DNA from: CAYQJS01 sp964417895
Lineage (GTDB): Bacteria; Chloroflexota; UBA6077; SHYK01
Assembly (NCBI GenBank): GCA_964417895.1
Contig: CAYQJS010000009.1
Span: forward strand, 1 to 64,000
DNA: 64,000 nucleotides
Direction: 5' to 3'
Of this stretch, positions 34,556 to 42,989 are shown piece after piece (the first letter of the stretch is position 1; every line of letters starts with the position of its first letter). Below the pieces are notes generated by a model. The model saw only the letters and a program-made list of their open reading frames with translations. It had not been told where the DNA came from and made no database searches. The position numbers and the translations under genes were made by a program.

Positions 34556-34959
34556 TAGGCTCACGAGCGATCCAACCCGTGGCCGCCCTCACCGGAATCG
34601 CGTTTCTGCTGATGGGCGTGGGATCGTCCACGGCCACAACTCGGGCCCAGGGCGATCTCCGGGCCCAGGTCGCGTCCGGCGCGGCTCTCTACCAGGAGTG
34701 GTGCGCGATGTGCCATGGGTTGGACGGTGAAGGCGGTGAGGGGCCGGCCCTCGCTGCCCCACGAGAGATTGCCGGCTTCCGCACGGCCGGGCGCCTGTTC
34801 GACTTCATCAGCACCTCCATGCCGCAGGACTTCCCAGGCCTGCTCCAAGACGCCGAATACTACGACCTGGTGGCCTTTCTCCTGGACTGGAACGGCCTTA
34901 ACCCAGACGGGCTGCCCGTCGACGCTACGACAGCGCCCGACATTCTTCTGGCGAACTGA
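34552..34959 (+). CDS. Monoheme cytochrome c, partner of the molybdoenzyme
   Basis: A protein of 135 residues from GTG 34552, overlapping the previous stop (GTGA). A signal peptide (AALTGIAFLLMGVG) is followed by one c-type heme site CAMCH (Cys51 to His55) and a plausible axial Met at STSMPQDF (Met90). This arrangement of a Mo enzyme and a small cytochrome resembles sulfite:cytochrome c oxidoreductase (SorAB). It would carry electrons to the respiratory chain. Confidence 0.85.
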   Translation: MIGSRAIQPVAALTGIAFLLMGVGSSTATTRAQGDLRAQVASGAALYQEWCAMCHGLDGEGGEGPALAAPREIAGFRTAGRLFDFISTSMPQDFPGLLQDAEYYDLVAFLLDWNGLNPDGLPVDATTAPDILLAN

Positions 34960-34992
34960 CACTGGGCGAGACTTGGGTCGGGTGGCGGGACT

Positions 34993-35036
34993 GCCCCCTC
35001 TCCCTCGGGGAGAGGGTTGGGGTGAGGGCGAGCCCC
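34993..35036. repeat. G-rich interspersed palindrome (family A)
   Basis: GCCCCCTCTCCCTCGGGGAGAGGGTTGGGGTGAGGGC type palindrome, in the gap between the cytochrome and FGE-like genes. Confidence 0.5.
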
Positions 35037-35069
35037 CGATAAAGCCGCAGTGTCTGGAGAAAGAATCCG

Positions 35070-35780
35070 ATGCTGGCAGTCGAACCGCGACTCCCGCTGC
35101 TCTGCGAGATTCCCGCCGGGTCGTTCCTCATGGGCGATGACGACGGCCGCTTCGACGAGCGGCCCGCCCACCTGGTTCGGATACGGCCGTTCAAAATCGG
35201 TCGCTTCCCGGTCACCAACCGTGAATACGCCGTCTACGTTGAGGAGACGGGCGCGCCCGAGCCAAGGTTCTGGCGCGACGAGCGGTTCGATCAGCCGTTA
35301 CAGCCTGTCGTGGGCGTGAGCTGGTTAGAGTCTGCGGACTATTGCCGCTGGCTCACCAGCGCCACAGCGCTGGCGCACCGCCTGCCAACCGAGGCCGAGC
35401 GGGAGTGGGCGGCGCGGGGCGGGCTGGAGCGCGCCCGCTACCCGTGGGGCGACGAGGAGCCGATACGCGCGGGTCTATGGGCGTCCGGCAGCGCCGGGCA
35501 GGACCGGCCCATACCCGTGAGCGACTCCGCTCCCAACGGCTATGGCCTCTGCCATATGGCAGACAACGTGCACGAATGGTGCAGCGACTGGTGGGACCCG
35601 GACTACTACGCGGTCTCACCCGCGGACGACCCGAGGGGCCCGCCGACCGGCACTCGGAGAGCCTCGCGCGGCGGCGCCTGGCGCCACCACCTCAAGTTCA
35701 GCCGCTGCGCCGCCCGCAGCTCGCTGGACCCGACGTTCCGCTACAACGACTACGGCTTCCGAGTCGCGGCGGACGTGTAG
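35070..35780 (+). CDS. Formylglycine-generating enzyme-like (SUMF1 fold) protein
   Basis: A protein of 236 residues, one FGE-sulfatase domain. Family landmarks: IPAGSFLMGDDDG, a PVVGVSWLESADYCRWL stretch, RLPTEAEREWAARGG, NVHEWCSDWW and the C-terminal SRGGAWRHHLKFSRC and YNDYGFRVA. True FGEs have two copper-binding Cys in the last third; here a single Cys lies at FSRCAARSS and others at NVHEWC, so catalysis is doubtful. Members may act as enzymes or lectin-like binders. No sulfatase gene is nearby. ATG 35070 starts right at the domain. Confidence 0.7.
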   Translation: MLAVEPRLPLLCEIPAGSFLMGDDDGRFDERPAHLVRIRPFKIGRFPVTNREYAVYVEETGAPEPRFWRDERFDQPLQPVVGVSWLESADYCRWLTSATALAHRLPTEAEREWAARGGLERARYPWGDEEPIRAGLWASGSAGQDRPIPVSDSAPNGYGLCHMADNVHEWCSDWWDPDYYAVSPADDPRGPPTGTRRASRGGAWRHHLKFSRCAARSSLDPTFRYNDYGFRVAADV

Positions 35781-35782
35781 AT

Positions 35783-35827
35783 GATCCCCTCCCCCCTTGA
35801 GGGGGAGGGTGAGGGAGGGGGGTACGC
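35783..35827. repeat. G-rich interspersed palindrome (family A)
   Basis: CCCCTCCCCCCTTGAGGGGG followed by GAGGGTGAGGGAGGGGGG, between convergent FGE-like and VOC genes. Confidence 0.6.
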
Positions 35828-35877
35828 CCGCCGATATCAGGCGCTCAGCCGCCCGCTGGCATCAGGCGCAGCCGAAG

Positions 35878-36690
35878 CTACGTCTCGTGCACATCCAGCA
35901 GCACACCGTCGGGGTCGGCCAGACGGTACTCACCGTCGCGGCAGGCCGACAGGAGCCGTTGCCGGGCTTCACCCTCGCCGCCAGCCTTGATGGCCATGGG
36001 TGACAGGTGGGGGTTGCGCCCCGCCAGGCCGGCTACGTCCTCCTGGAACTGCGCGAGGCTTTCCACCTTGAAGCCGAGATGGTCCAGGGCCGGACGCTCG
36101 ATGCCGGAGCCCTCGTAGTCCGTGATTCGCCACGGGGCGACGACGAGGGTAACCACGCCGTCCGTGAGGTAGAAATTGGGGTCGTCTTGCTCTTTCTCCC
36201 GAGGCTGGAGCCCGAAGACGTCGCTGTAGAACCTGGCCACCGTTATGGGGTCCACAGTGCGCAGCATGAGGTGGCTGACGTGTCGTGGCCGCTGCTCGCC
36301 CTCGCCCGCGGCCTCCTCATAGACGCCCCGGCGGTTCTCCATCCCGCGCTCCGAGAGGTCGAACACCTGGCCCGCCGGATCGTGCATGCTGATACCCGCG
36401 AAGGGCCGGTTGCTGGGCCGCTTCAGGTAGCTGACCGTCGGGTAGTCGTCCCGCACGCGCGCGAATATCGCCTCCACGTCGTCGACCTCGAATCCGAAGT
36501 GGTCGAAGCCAGCCTGGCGTCCGGGCGCCCGCGGATTGATATTCAGGCCGACGTAGCCGTCGGAAACCGCGACCGCGGCGTCGGCCCGGCTGCCGGGGAA
36601 CGGCTTCATGTCGAACAGCGCCTCGTAGAACCTGCCGAGCAGCGCATAGTTCGAGCTGACGATCGCCACGTGCTTGATCCTCGCGGCCAT
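35878..36690 (-). CDS. VOC-family protein with two glyoxalase modules
   Basis: A protein of 270 residues with two VOC (beta-alpha-beta-beta-beta) halves: MAARIKHVAIVSSNYALLGR starts the first, RHVSHLMLRTVDPITVARFY the second. Possible metal residues are His in KHVAIV, His in FDHFGFEV, His in VSHLML and His in LDHLGFKV. The family contains extradiol dioxygenases, glyoxalases and resistance proteins; the reaction is unknown. The ATG at 36690 has GGAGGCG upstream. Confidence 0.75.
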   Translation of the reverse strand: MAARIKHVAIVSSNYALLGRFYEALFDMKPFPGSRADAAVAVSDGYVGLNINPRAPGRQAGFDHFGFEVDDVEAIFARVRDDYPTVSYLKRPSNRPFAGISMHDPAGQVFDLSERGMENRRGVYEEAAGEGEQRPRHVSHLMLRTVDPITVARFYSDVFGLQPREKEQDDPNFYLTDGVVTLVVAPWRITDYEGSGIERPALDHLGFKVESLAQFQEDVAGLAGRNPHLSPMAIKAGGEGEARQRLLSACRDGEYRLADPDGVLLDVHET

Positions 36691-36789
36691 AGCAATGCGC
36701 CTCCAATCTGTTGTCAGCGGGAGTCTAGCACGTTCCTGCTGGACTCTCAGCGCCCAAACAGGTAGAGGCACGTTTCCGCAGGTTTTTCA

Positions 36790-36970
36790 GCCGTGTTTCA
36801 CCCTCTCCCCAGCCCTCCCCCGTCCAGGGGGAGGGAGAAAGAGCCCCCCCTCCCCCCTGGCGGAGGAGGGCTAGGGAGGGGGGAACGAGAGCATCCCCTC
36901 CCCCCGGGAGGGAAAGGGCGGAACGAGCAACCCCTCCCCCCTGGCGGGGGAGGGCTGGGGAGAGGGGGAT
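36790..36970. repeat. G-rich interspersed palindromes (family A, array of four)
   Basis: Four tandem units of CCCTCCCCC/GGGGGAGGG type with centres GTCCAG, TGGCGGAGG, CCCCGG and TGGCGG. The array accounts for most of the gene-free stretch 36691-37016 and ends in TTCTTACGAACCATTTC, resembling the tail after the 10125 repeats. Confidence 0.6.
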
Positions 36971-37016
36971 CTCAATCTCGCCCCTCATTCTTACGAACCA
37001 TTTCAATGAACCTGAT

Positions 37017-38084
37017 TTAGGGCGCGTAGTCTCCGCCACGGGTGGCGAACAGCTCGTCCGGCAGCTCGGTGCCGATGCCCTGCTCACGGGCTCGCTCGAG
37101 GATGAGCGCGCCCAGCGCCGCGAACTGGATCCCCATGCCGGTGTTGTTGTCGTGCAGGGTGATCTGCTCGGGCGATGTCCTCCCCGGCGCCGAGCCGGCC
37201 ACCACGTCACCCAGGTCGTGCAGGCTGTCCCAGCTCAGGATCCCCTCCTCGATGGCCCACAGCAACTTCGGCTGTCGGTCGACCTGGATCTGCTCCTTCA
37301 GGTTGGTCACGATGAGGTCGGCGCGTCGCACGGCCTCGTGGTCGATCTCCGATCCGCTCGCCGACTGATCGGTCCCGTCGATGGTCTCGACGTGCGTTCC
37401 AGGCTCCAGCCAGCGCCCGTCGAACACGGGCGAGCGGGAGTTGGTGGCGGTCACCACGATGTCCGAGCCCTTGACCACCGCCCGCGGGTCGTCCACGGCG
37501 CGCACGTCCACGCCGCACTCGTCGGCCATGCGCAGCGCGAAGTCGCGGCGGTGGTCGGGGTTGGGACTGTAGACGTTGATGAGATCGAGGCGAAGGGCGG
37601 CCGCCATTGCCAGCGCCTGGGCAGTGGCCTGCTGACCCGAGCCGAACAGCCCCATCACGCGAGAGTCGGGCCGCGCCAGATACTTCGCCCCGACCGCGCC
37701 GGTAGCGCCCACGCGGCGGGTCGAAAGGAAATGGTCGTGGAAGATGCCGGTCAACCCGCCAGTCGTCGTATCGAACAGCAGGACGAGGCCGACGAAGTCT
37801 CCCTCGCGCACCTTCCGCGTTAACCCACCCTCGTGCTGAAGGCGGAAGAAGGAGGAGTCGATGCGCAGCGCCATCGTGCCGACCCCCGGCGCGGCGCCCA
37901 TGATGTTGTTGAACCAGTAGGTGCTGTCCGCCCCGGGTGGCTGCACAATGAGCCGCCGGCGCGCGGGGCTTACCGCCACCCCCTGGCCCAGCTCACGATA
38001 GGCCTCCTCGACGGCCGCGATGATGGTCGTCATCGGGAGGCCGTCGAGCCGCTCCATGTCGGCGTTGGTCAGGAGAAGCACCAT
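37017..38084 (-). CDS. Ornithine cyclodeaminase/mu-crystallin family protein
   Basis: A protein of 355 residues. The Rossmann motif reads VMGLFGSGQQATAQALAMA; upstream residues include ALRIDSS and GGLTGIFHDHFLSTRRVGA, matching the lysine/arginine-binding N-terminal domain. The family includes ornithine cyclodeaminase, alanine dehydrogenase and imine reductases, using NAD(P)H. Substrate is unclear. ATG 38084 overlaps the end of the upstream antitoxin-like frame by 16 nt. No proline or ornithine pathway gene is nearby. Confidence 0.8.
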   Translation of the reverse strand: MVLLLTNADMERLDGLPMTTIIAAVEEAYRELGQGVAVSPARRRLIVQPPGADSTYWFNNIMGAAPGVGTMALRIDSSFFRLQHEGGLTRKVREGDFVGLVLLFDTTTGGLTGIFHDHFLSTRRVGATGAVGAKYLARPDSRVMGLFGSGQQATAQALAMAAALRLDLINVYSPNPDHRRDFALRMADECGVDVRAVDDPRAVVKGSDIVVTATNSRSPVFDGRWLEPGTHVETIDGTDQSASGSEIDHEAVRRADLIVTNLKEQIQVDRQPKLLWAIEEGILSWDSLHDLGDVVAGSAPGRTSPEQITLHDNNTGMGIQFAALGALILERAREQGIGTELPDELFATRGGDYAP

Positions 38085-38350
38085 TGGTGGCACCCGATCG
38101 CAGCTATTCGAGTTCCCAGGGCTCGCGGCGGATGAGCTTCCTCTCTGCCGCGGCTAGCGACAGCGGACTTCCGCCACTTCGCGATTCTTTCCTTGAGCTC
38201 CTCGTGGCTCAGGACGCGCCCCTCCACAGTGTCGCGCAGTCCCCTGTCAACCTGGAGCTTGAAATAGAGCGCATCGATGATGTCGTCCAGGGTCGCGTCG
38301 TCAGGAAGTCTTTGGATGAGCTCTATCGCCCCCGACCTATCTCCTGTCAA
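38069..38350 (-). CDS. Orphan antitoxin-like protein with altered C-terminus
   Basis: A protein of 93 residues. The first ~65 read like RelB/ParD-type short antitoxins (AIELIQRLPDDATLDDIIDA, then VDRGLRDTVEGRVLSHEEL and ERIAKWRKS). In relatives the protein ends at about this point. Here it runs on for another 25 residues with a composition unlike the first part (REEAHPPRALGTRIAAIGC), as if the stop had been lost or shifted. No toxin gene follows; instead the cyclodeaminase gene begins within its 3' end. Probably a remnant of a toxin-antitoxin locus. Confidence 0.55.
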   Translation of the reverse strand: MTGDRSGAIELIQRLPDDATLDDIIDALYFKLQVDRGLRDTVEGRVLSHEELKERIAKWRKSAVASRGREEAHPPRALGTRIAAIGCHQWCFS

Positions 38351-38524
38351 ATCGTTCCTCCTCGTCGGAGCCTACCGGGCACGCCTCATGCACTCTCGGC
38401 TCGCGGGCTGTGATATGCCGCAGCATGGTGCGATCGGCTCCGACAGCTCCCCTAATGACCTAGAGTGGCTGATCGTAGCCTCTATAGCCCCGTCAAACAA
38501 CGCCTACCGCTGAACTCACTCCGA

Positions 38525-41500
38525 TCATGCGCTCAGCAGCGACTTGTGCCGCAGCGCGCGCTCCAGGGACGGCTGCATCTTCATGGCCCGGAACTCCTCG
38601 ACGGCGAAGTCCAGGTGCGCCAGCGCCTCCTCGCGCGTTCCGAGTTTCTGGTTCCGCGTTCCAGGTTCGCGGTCCGACTCACCGCGGAGCTCGGAACCCG
38701 GAACGCGGGACTCGTCGAGCAGCAGCTCGGCGAGCTGGAGGCGCGTGAGGGCGATCTCGGGGCGATGGCGGATCCTGGTGGCCCAGTCGAGCGTGCGCGC
38801 GTAATGCTCCCGTGCAGCCGTCTTGTCCCCGAGCAAGGCGGCGGCCGCGCCGAGGTGGCGCCCCACAGCGTGGACCCCGAAGTCGAGTGTCGTCGTGGCA
38901 GTGAGGCCGTCGAGGCTGGCCGCCAGACCAGCCGCTCGGTCCGTGTCGCCGGTGAGGACCGCGGCCTCGAGGAGATACCCGAGTCCGTTTGCCTCGAGCG
39001 GCGCCGCCGGATCGAGGAGGCGGGCCACCTCCGCTCGCGCCTCGGCCCCCTGCCCGGCGTGGGCGAGACCGACGGCATGGAATGGGCCTCCTCCGCCAGT
39101 CAGAAAACCAAGCGCCTCACGCGCCCGACCCAGGTAGAGCAAGACCGCCACCCTCGGCCGCTGCAGCCACAGCGGGCGTGGTTCGTTGAGCAGCTCCCCC
39201 ATCCGACTCCCCGCCCGGGCAGCTGCGTCAAGCGCTGCCTCCAGCTCACCGTCCAGCAAGAGCCGCGTCGCTTCGATCTGGATTGGCCAGATGAGCCCCT
39301 CGGCGTCGCCGGTGCGCTTCGCCAGCTGCTCGACCTCCTCCCAGAGCGCCTCCGCACGGCCCCGATCCCCAGCCGCCAGGAAGACACCGGACGCGCGACC
39401 AAGGACCAGTCCGAGGGGCCGGGTGCTGACGCCGGCCCGGGAGTGGGTGGCGAACTCCTCGGCGAGGGCGAGCTGCTCGGCCCAGCCATCCGGCGACCAC
39501 CTGCCACGAAGCATCCGCTGGCCTGCCTCGAAGAGGGCCTGCGGATCGCCCAGCTGGCGAGCCAGGTCCAGCGCGCGGGCCGTGAACGCGCGCTCCTCCC
39601 GCTGCCTGCCGGCGGCGTTCTCGATCGACCCCAACGCGATGTCGGCGAGCACCCGCGCACGGGTGCCGGGCGCGGCGTGCCGATCGGCCCGTTCCGCCCA
39701 CTTGCGATACATCGGCGTGCCAAAGTGCGCGCCGGGCTCGCCGGTAACCCCGGGTGCCATCCCCCTCGTCGAGCGGTGCAGCGCTTCGATGGCAACTGCG
39801 CACGCCCGGGATGTTCGCGGGGCGTCACCGAGCTGCTGCCCCAGCTCGAACCCCTCTTCCGCCACCTCCTCGAACGCCCGCCGCCCCGCACCCAGGGGCA
39901 TCAGAGCTTCGCCCAGGGCGAGCAGCAAATCGCAGCGCCGGGCCTTGTCGTCGGGGTCCAGCACCTCCTGGGCCTGCAGCGCTTGCTCCAGCAGCCGCAC
40001 CGCCTCGCCATAGGCGCAGACCCCCATCGCCCGCTTCGCCGCGATCTCGCCGTAGTCCACTGCCTTCTGGAGGTCTTCGGCGTCGGTGCTCTGGGCGAAG
40101 TGCTCGGCTAACTCAGCCGCATGCTCCTCGAGCCTCGACGCGTACTGCTGCTCCAGCGCTCTGGCCACATGCTGGTGGAGCCTGATCCGCCGCGGCGCAA
40201 AGATCTCCTCGTAGAGCGTCTGCCGGAAGAGCGCATGGGAGAAGCGGAACCCCATCATCCCCACTCGCGCCCGCTCCTCCAGCACACCTACACGCGCCGC
40301 TTCCTCCAGGGCACTGAGCACGTCCTCTTCCGACACGTCCACCACCCGCTGGAGGGTCTGGAGCGCGAAGTCGCGTCCAATCACCGCTGCCGTGGCGAGC
40401 AGCCGGTTGCACTCGGGGCTGAGCTTCGAGAGCCGTTTCCCGATCACGTCGCGCAACCCTTCGGGGATGCCGGCCTCGGGATCGGTTCCATCGGTCCTCG
40501 TGTAGCGGCCACCTTCCCGCACGACCAGCCCTTCCTCTACTAGATAGCGCAGCACTTCCTGGACGAAGAGGGGGTTCCCCTCCGTCTGGCGGTGAATCGC
40601 CTCCGCCCGACTCCATGAAGGCTCCTGGCCGCGGATGTTGGTCATCATCCGATGGACCTCGTCCACCGTGAGACCTCGCAGCGGGACCCGCTGGAAGCTG
40701 CTCACACGCCGCAGATCGGCCAGCGCGCCGGACAGCGGATGGGAGCGGTCCACCTCCACGTCGCGGTAGTTCCCCACGACCAGGAGCCGCGCGCCCTCCA
40801 GGTTTCGCGCCAGGTGCAGGAGCAGGTCCAGTGTGCCCCGGTCCGCCCAGTGCAGGTCTTCCAGCACCAGCAGCAGCGGCTGGACCGTGCCCGCGTTGCG
40901 CAGGAAGCCGGTCACCGCCTGCAGCAGCCGCCACCGATCGTCCTCGGGATCACCCGGCGCCCGCAGCTCTACCTGGACCCGGTCGCGGACCTCCGACACG
41001 ATGCGCGCCACTTCGGCCGCCCCCGTTCCGAGGTCCTGCCTGAGGCCGTCCGGCTCGCGCGCCAGCACGTACGTCCGCATCGCCTCCACGAAGGCGAGAT
41101 AGGGGAGCGAGAACGAGCCTTCTTCGTAGCAGTGGCCGACGAGGGTCTTGCCGCCGCGCACTGCCACATAGGTGCTGATCTGCTCGCAAAGCGCCGTCTT
41201 GCCAATCCCCGGCTCGCCCACAACCATGGCCAGGCCCCCCTGACCCGACAGCGCGGCGTCGAACGCCCGCTGGAGCTGCCCCAGCTCCGGCTCGCGTCCG
41301 ACGAAGACGCGCCGGTAGAGGGGATTGTCCCCCGGGGGCTGGGGGCCGGGGGCCAGGGGATGGGGAGTCGAACCCTGCCCGACCCCCGACCCCTGACCCC
41401 CGACCCCTTCCAAGGCCTGGCGCACTTCAGTGGCCGACGCGGGCCGTTTCGCCGGGTCCTTCTCCAATAGACGGAGGATCAGTGTTTCCAACCCGGGCGG

Positions 41501-42601
41501 GCAGTCGGGCTGATGCCATGTGGGAGCCACAGGCGGGGTGTTCAAGTGCTGGGTGATGATCGCCACAGACTCGTCGGCCACGAATGGCGGACGCCCCGTC
41601 ACCAGCTCGTAGAGCATGGCCCCCAGGGAGTACAGATCGCTACGGGGAGTCACCTCACCGCCCAGCGCCTGCTCGGGAGGCATGTACGCCACCGTGCCTA
41701 CCATCATGCCCGCCTGGGTGAGCCGGCTCCTATCCACCGCCACGGCGAGCCCGAAGTCGCCGATCTTCGCGACCGCTCGTCCTGTCCGCGCTGCGGACTC
41801 CGAGCCCCGATGAATCGGGGCATTCGGAGAGCTTGCCGAAGGAGCCTGCCCGGTCCGCGCTGCGGACTCCGAACCCGCTTCGCGGGTACTCGGAGAGCCT
41901 GCCGAAGGATCTGCCGTGAGCCAGACGTTCCCGGGCTTGAGATCGCGGTGGACGATGCCCTTCTCGTGGGCGAACTCGAGGCCCAGGCAGACCTGCTGGC
42001 CGATCTCCAGTACGCGCTCGAGCGGCAACCGGTGCTCCGGGGCCCTCTCGATGAGCCCCTCCACGTCGCCGCCGCCCATGAGCTCCGTGATGATGAACGG
42101 CTGCCCGTCTTCTTCCCCCAGCTCGAACACCGAGACGATGTGGGGGTGGGCGCCCAGCCGCCCCATCGCCTGGGCCTCGCGCTCGACGCGCTGGTGGCCC
42201 GCTTCATCGAGGCCCTCGGTCTTGATGAGGGAGAACGCGACGTCGCGGTCGAGCCGGGTGTCGTGGCACAGGTAGACCCGCTTCTTGCCGCCCTCGCCGA
42301 GAAAGCGGCCCACCTGATAGCGGCCGTCGACAAACGAGGTCGGATGCGAGGTGGCCGACGGCTGGCTATCAGGAGCGGGAGTGAGTGGACCGGCGGACCG
42401 ACCGGAGGCGCCGGAGCTCGCGGAAGCAGCAAGGCCCCGCTGCGCCGCGGCTCGCAGAGCCAGCGCGTCCTGGTTCTCCGGGTCGAGCGTGAGGACGTGC
42501 TCGGTCCGGTCCAGAGCGGTAGGCCAGTCTTTCTTGCCGACGGCCTCTTCGGCTTCGTCAAGCAGCCGATCGATCTGGCGTTGGAGTCGCTCGCTGGCCA
42601 T
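38525..42601 (-). CDS. Ser/Thr kinase fused to AAA/STAND ATPase and TPR domain
   Basis: A protein of 1358 residues. Residues 1-60: helical TPR-like start. About 94-400: Hanks-type kinase with glycine loop GEGGKKRV (102-109, irregular), K127 in FSLIK, HRDLKPGN (218-225) and DFG (282-284). About 430-760: STAND/AAA ATPase (VFVGREPELGQL, Walker A GEPGIGKT near 465, LVLEDLHWADRG). The remainder is helical and TPR-like. Such proteins act as signal-integrating regulators. Odd points: a repeat-derived insert (about residues 231-275) between the catalytic loop and DFG, and a GGAAC-type insert near the C-terminus. The start follows a GGAGG-poor region; ATG at 42601 gives the full TPR-like N-terminus. 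Confidence 0.85.
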   Translation of the reverse strand: MASERLQRQIDRLLDEAEEAVGKKDWPTALDRTEHVLTLDPENQDALALRAAAQRGLAASASSGASGRSAGPLTPAPDSQPSATSHPTSFVDGRYQVGRFLGEGGKKRVYLCHDTRLDRDVAFSLIKTEGLDEAGHQRVEREAQAMGRLGAHPHIVSVFELGEEDGQPFIITELMGGGDVEGLIERAPEHRLPLERVLEIGQQVCLGLEFAHEKGIVHRDLKPGNVWLTADPSAGSPSTREAGSESAARTGQAPSASSPNAPIHRGSESAARTGRAVAKIGDFGLAVAVDRSRLTQAGMMVGTVAYMPPEQALGGEVTPRSDLYSLGAMLYELVTGRPPFVADESVAIITQHLNTPPVAPTWHQPDCPPGLETLILRLLEKDPAKRPASATEVRQALEGVGGQGSGVGQGSTPHPLAPGPQPPGDNPLYRRVFVGREPELGQLQRAFDAALSGQGGLAMVVGEPGIGKTALCEQISTYVAVRGGKTLVGHCYEEGSFSLPYLAFVEAMRTYVLAREPDGLRQDLGTGAAEVARIVSEVRDRVQVELRAPGDPEDDRWRLLQAVTGFLRNAGTVQPLLLVLEDLHWADRGTLDLLLHLARNLEGARLLVVGNYRDVEVDRSHPLSGALADLRRVSSFQRVPLRGLTVDEVHRMMTNIRGQEPSWSRAEAIHRQTEGNPLFVQEVLRYLVEEGLVVREGGRYTRTDGTDPEAGIPEGLRDVIGKRLSKLSPECNRLLATAAVIGRDFALQTLQRVVDVSEEDVLSALEEAARVGVLEERARVGMMGFRFSHALFRQTLYEEIFAPRRIRLHQHVARALEQQYASRLEEHAAELAEHFAQSTDAEDLQKAVDYGEIAAKRAMGVCAYGEAVRLLEQALQAQEVLDPDDKARRCDLLLALGEALMPLGAGRRAFEEVAEEGFELGQQLGDAPRTSRACAVAIEALHRSTRGMAPGVTGEPGAHFGTPMYRKWAERADRHAAPGTRARVLADIALGSIENAAGRQREERAFTARALDLARQLGDPQALFEAGQRMLRGRWSPDGWAEQLALAEEFATHSRAGVSTRPLGLVLGRASGVFLAAGDRGRAEALWEEVEQLAKRTGDAEGLIWPIQIEATRLLLDGELEAALDAAARAGSRMGELLNEPRPLWLQRPRVAVLLYLGRAREALGFLTGGGGPFHAVGLAHAGQGAEARAEVARLLDPAAPLEANGLGYLLEAAVLTGDTDRAAGLAASLDGLTATTTLDFGVHAVGRHLGAAAALLGDKTAAREHYARTLDWATRIRHRPEIALTRLQLAELLLDESRVPGSELRGESDREPGTRNQKLGTREEALAHLDFAVEEFRAMKMQPSLERALRHKSLLSA
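38635..38712. repeat. GGAAC-type words near the kinase 3' end (family F)
   Basis: Repeated TTCCGAGTTTCTGG and GGAACCCGGAAC type words translate in frame to SRVPGSELRGESDREPGTRN of the kinase tail, a stretch that does not look helical like its surroundings. Confidence 0.5.
41783..41918. repeat. Two tandem hairpin units inside the kinase gene
   Basis: Two units of about 68 bp each contain GTCCGCGCTGCGGACTCCGA, then a stem-loop (CCCCGATGAATCGGGG in one, ACCCGCTTCGCGGGT in the other), then CTCGGAGAGC-TGCCGAAGGA. They are translated as residues about 231-275, with the word SESAARTG occurring twice. The frame is kept. Confidence 0.65.
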
Positions 42602-42789
42602 CTACCACCGCCTCCGTGGGTTGCGGCATGAGCCTAGCCTACGGCGTCCCGGGGCGTCAACAAACCACCGCATGCAGCCGCCACAAGGCCCACTGTCGGC
42701 GCTGAGCGATTCTCCCTGTGGCGCCGACGGGGCGCGCTGATCTCGAAGGCCTGCCGACCTCTGTGCTTCGTGCGCGACTGTCCCTCGCG

Positions 42790-42945
42790 GCTTGCCCTCT
42801 GATCAGGCACTGAGCGGGGCTTGTGCCGGAGCGAGCGCTCTAGCGACGGCTGCATCCTCATGGCGCGGAACTCCTCGATGGCGAAGTCCAGGTGCTCGAG
42901 CGCCACTTCACGGGTTCCGAGCTCCGGGTTCCGAGTTGCATGACA
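42790..42945 (-). pseudogene. Decayed copy of the kinase C-terminus
   Basis: Translated from about 42942 down, the sequence reads LGTREVALEHLDFAIEEFRA then MRMQPSLERSLRHKP, nearly the same as the last 40 residues of the 1358-aa kinase (LGTREEALAHLDFAVEEFRA and on). The copy includes the same GGAAC-type words at its start. No other part of the kinase is present, so this is a tail remnant of a paralogue. Together with short non-coding flanks it fills the gap 42602-42989. Confidence 0.65.
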
Positions 42946-42989
42946 TCGCTCCCCCGTCAACGGAGCACCGCTATTGGAATGCGACATTG

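Noticed and set aside
38465..40111. 548-codon plus-strand frame opposite the kinase
   Set aside because: Arg/Pro-rich shadow of the TPR part of the kinase gene; no family features.
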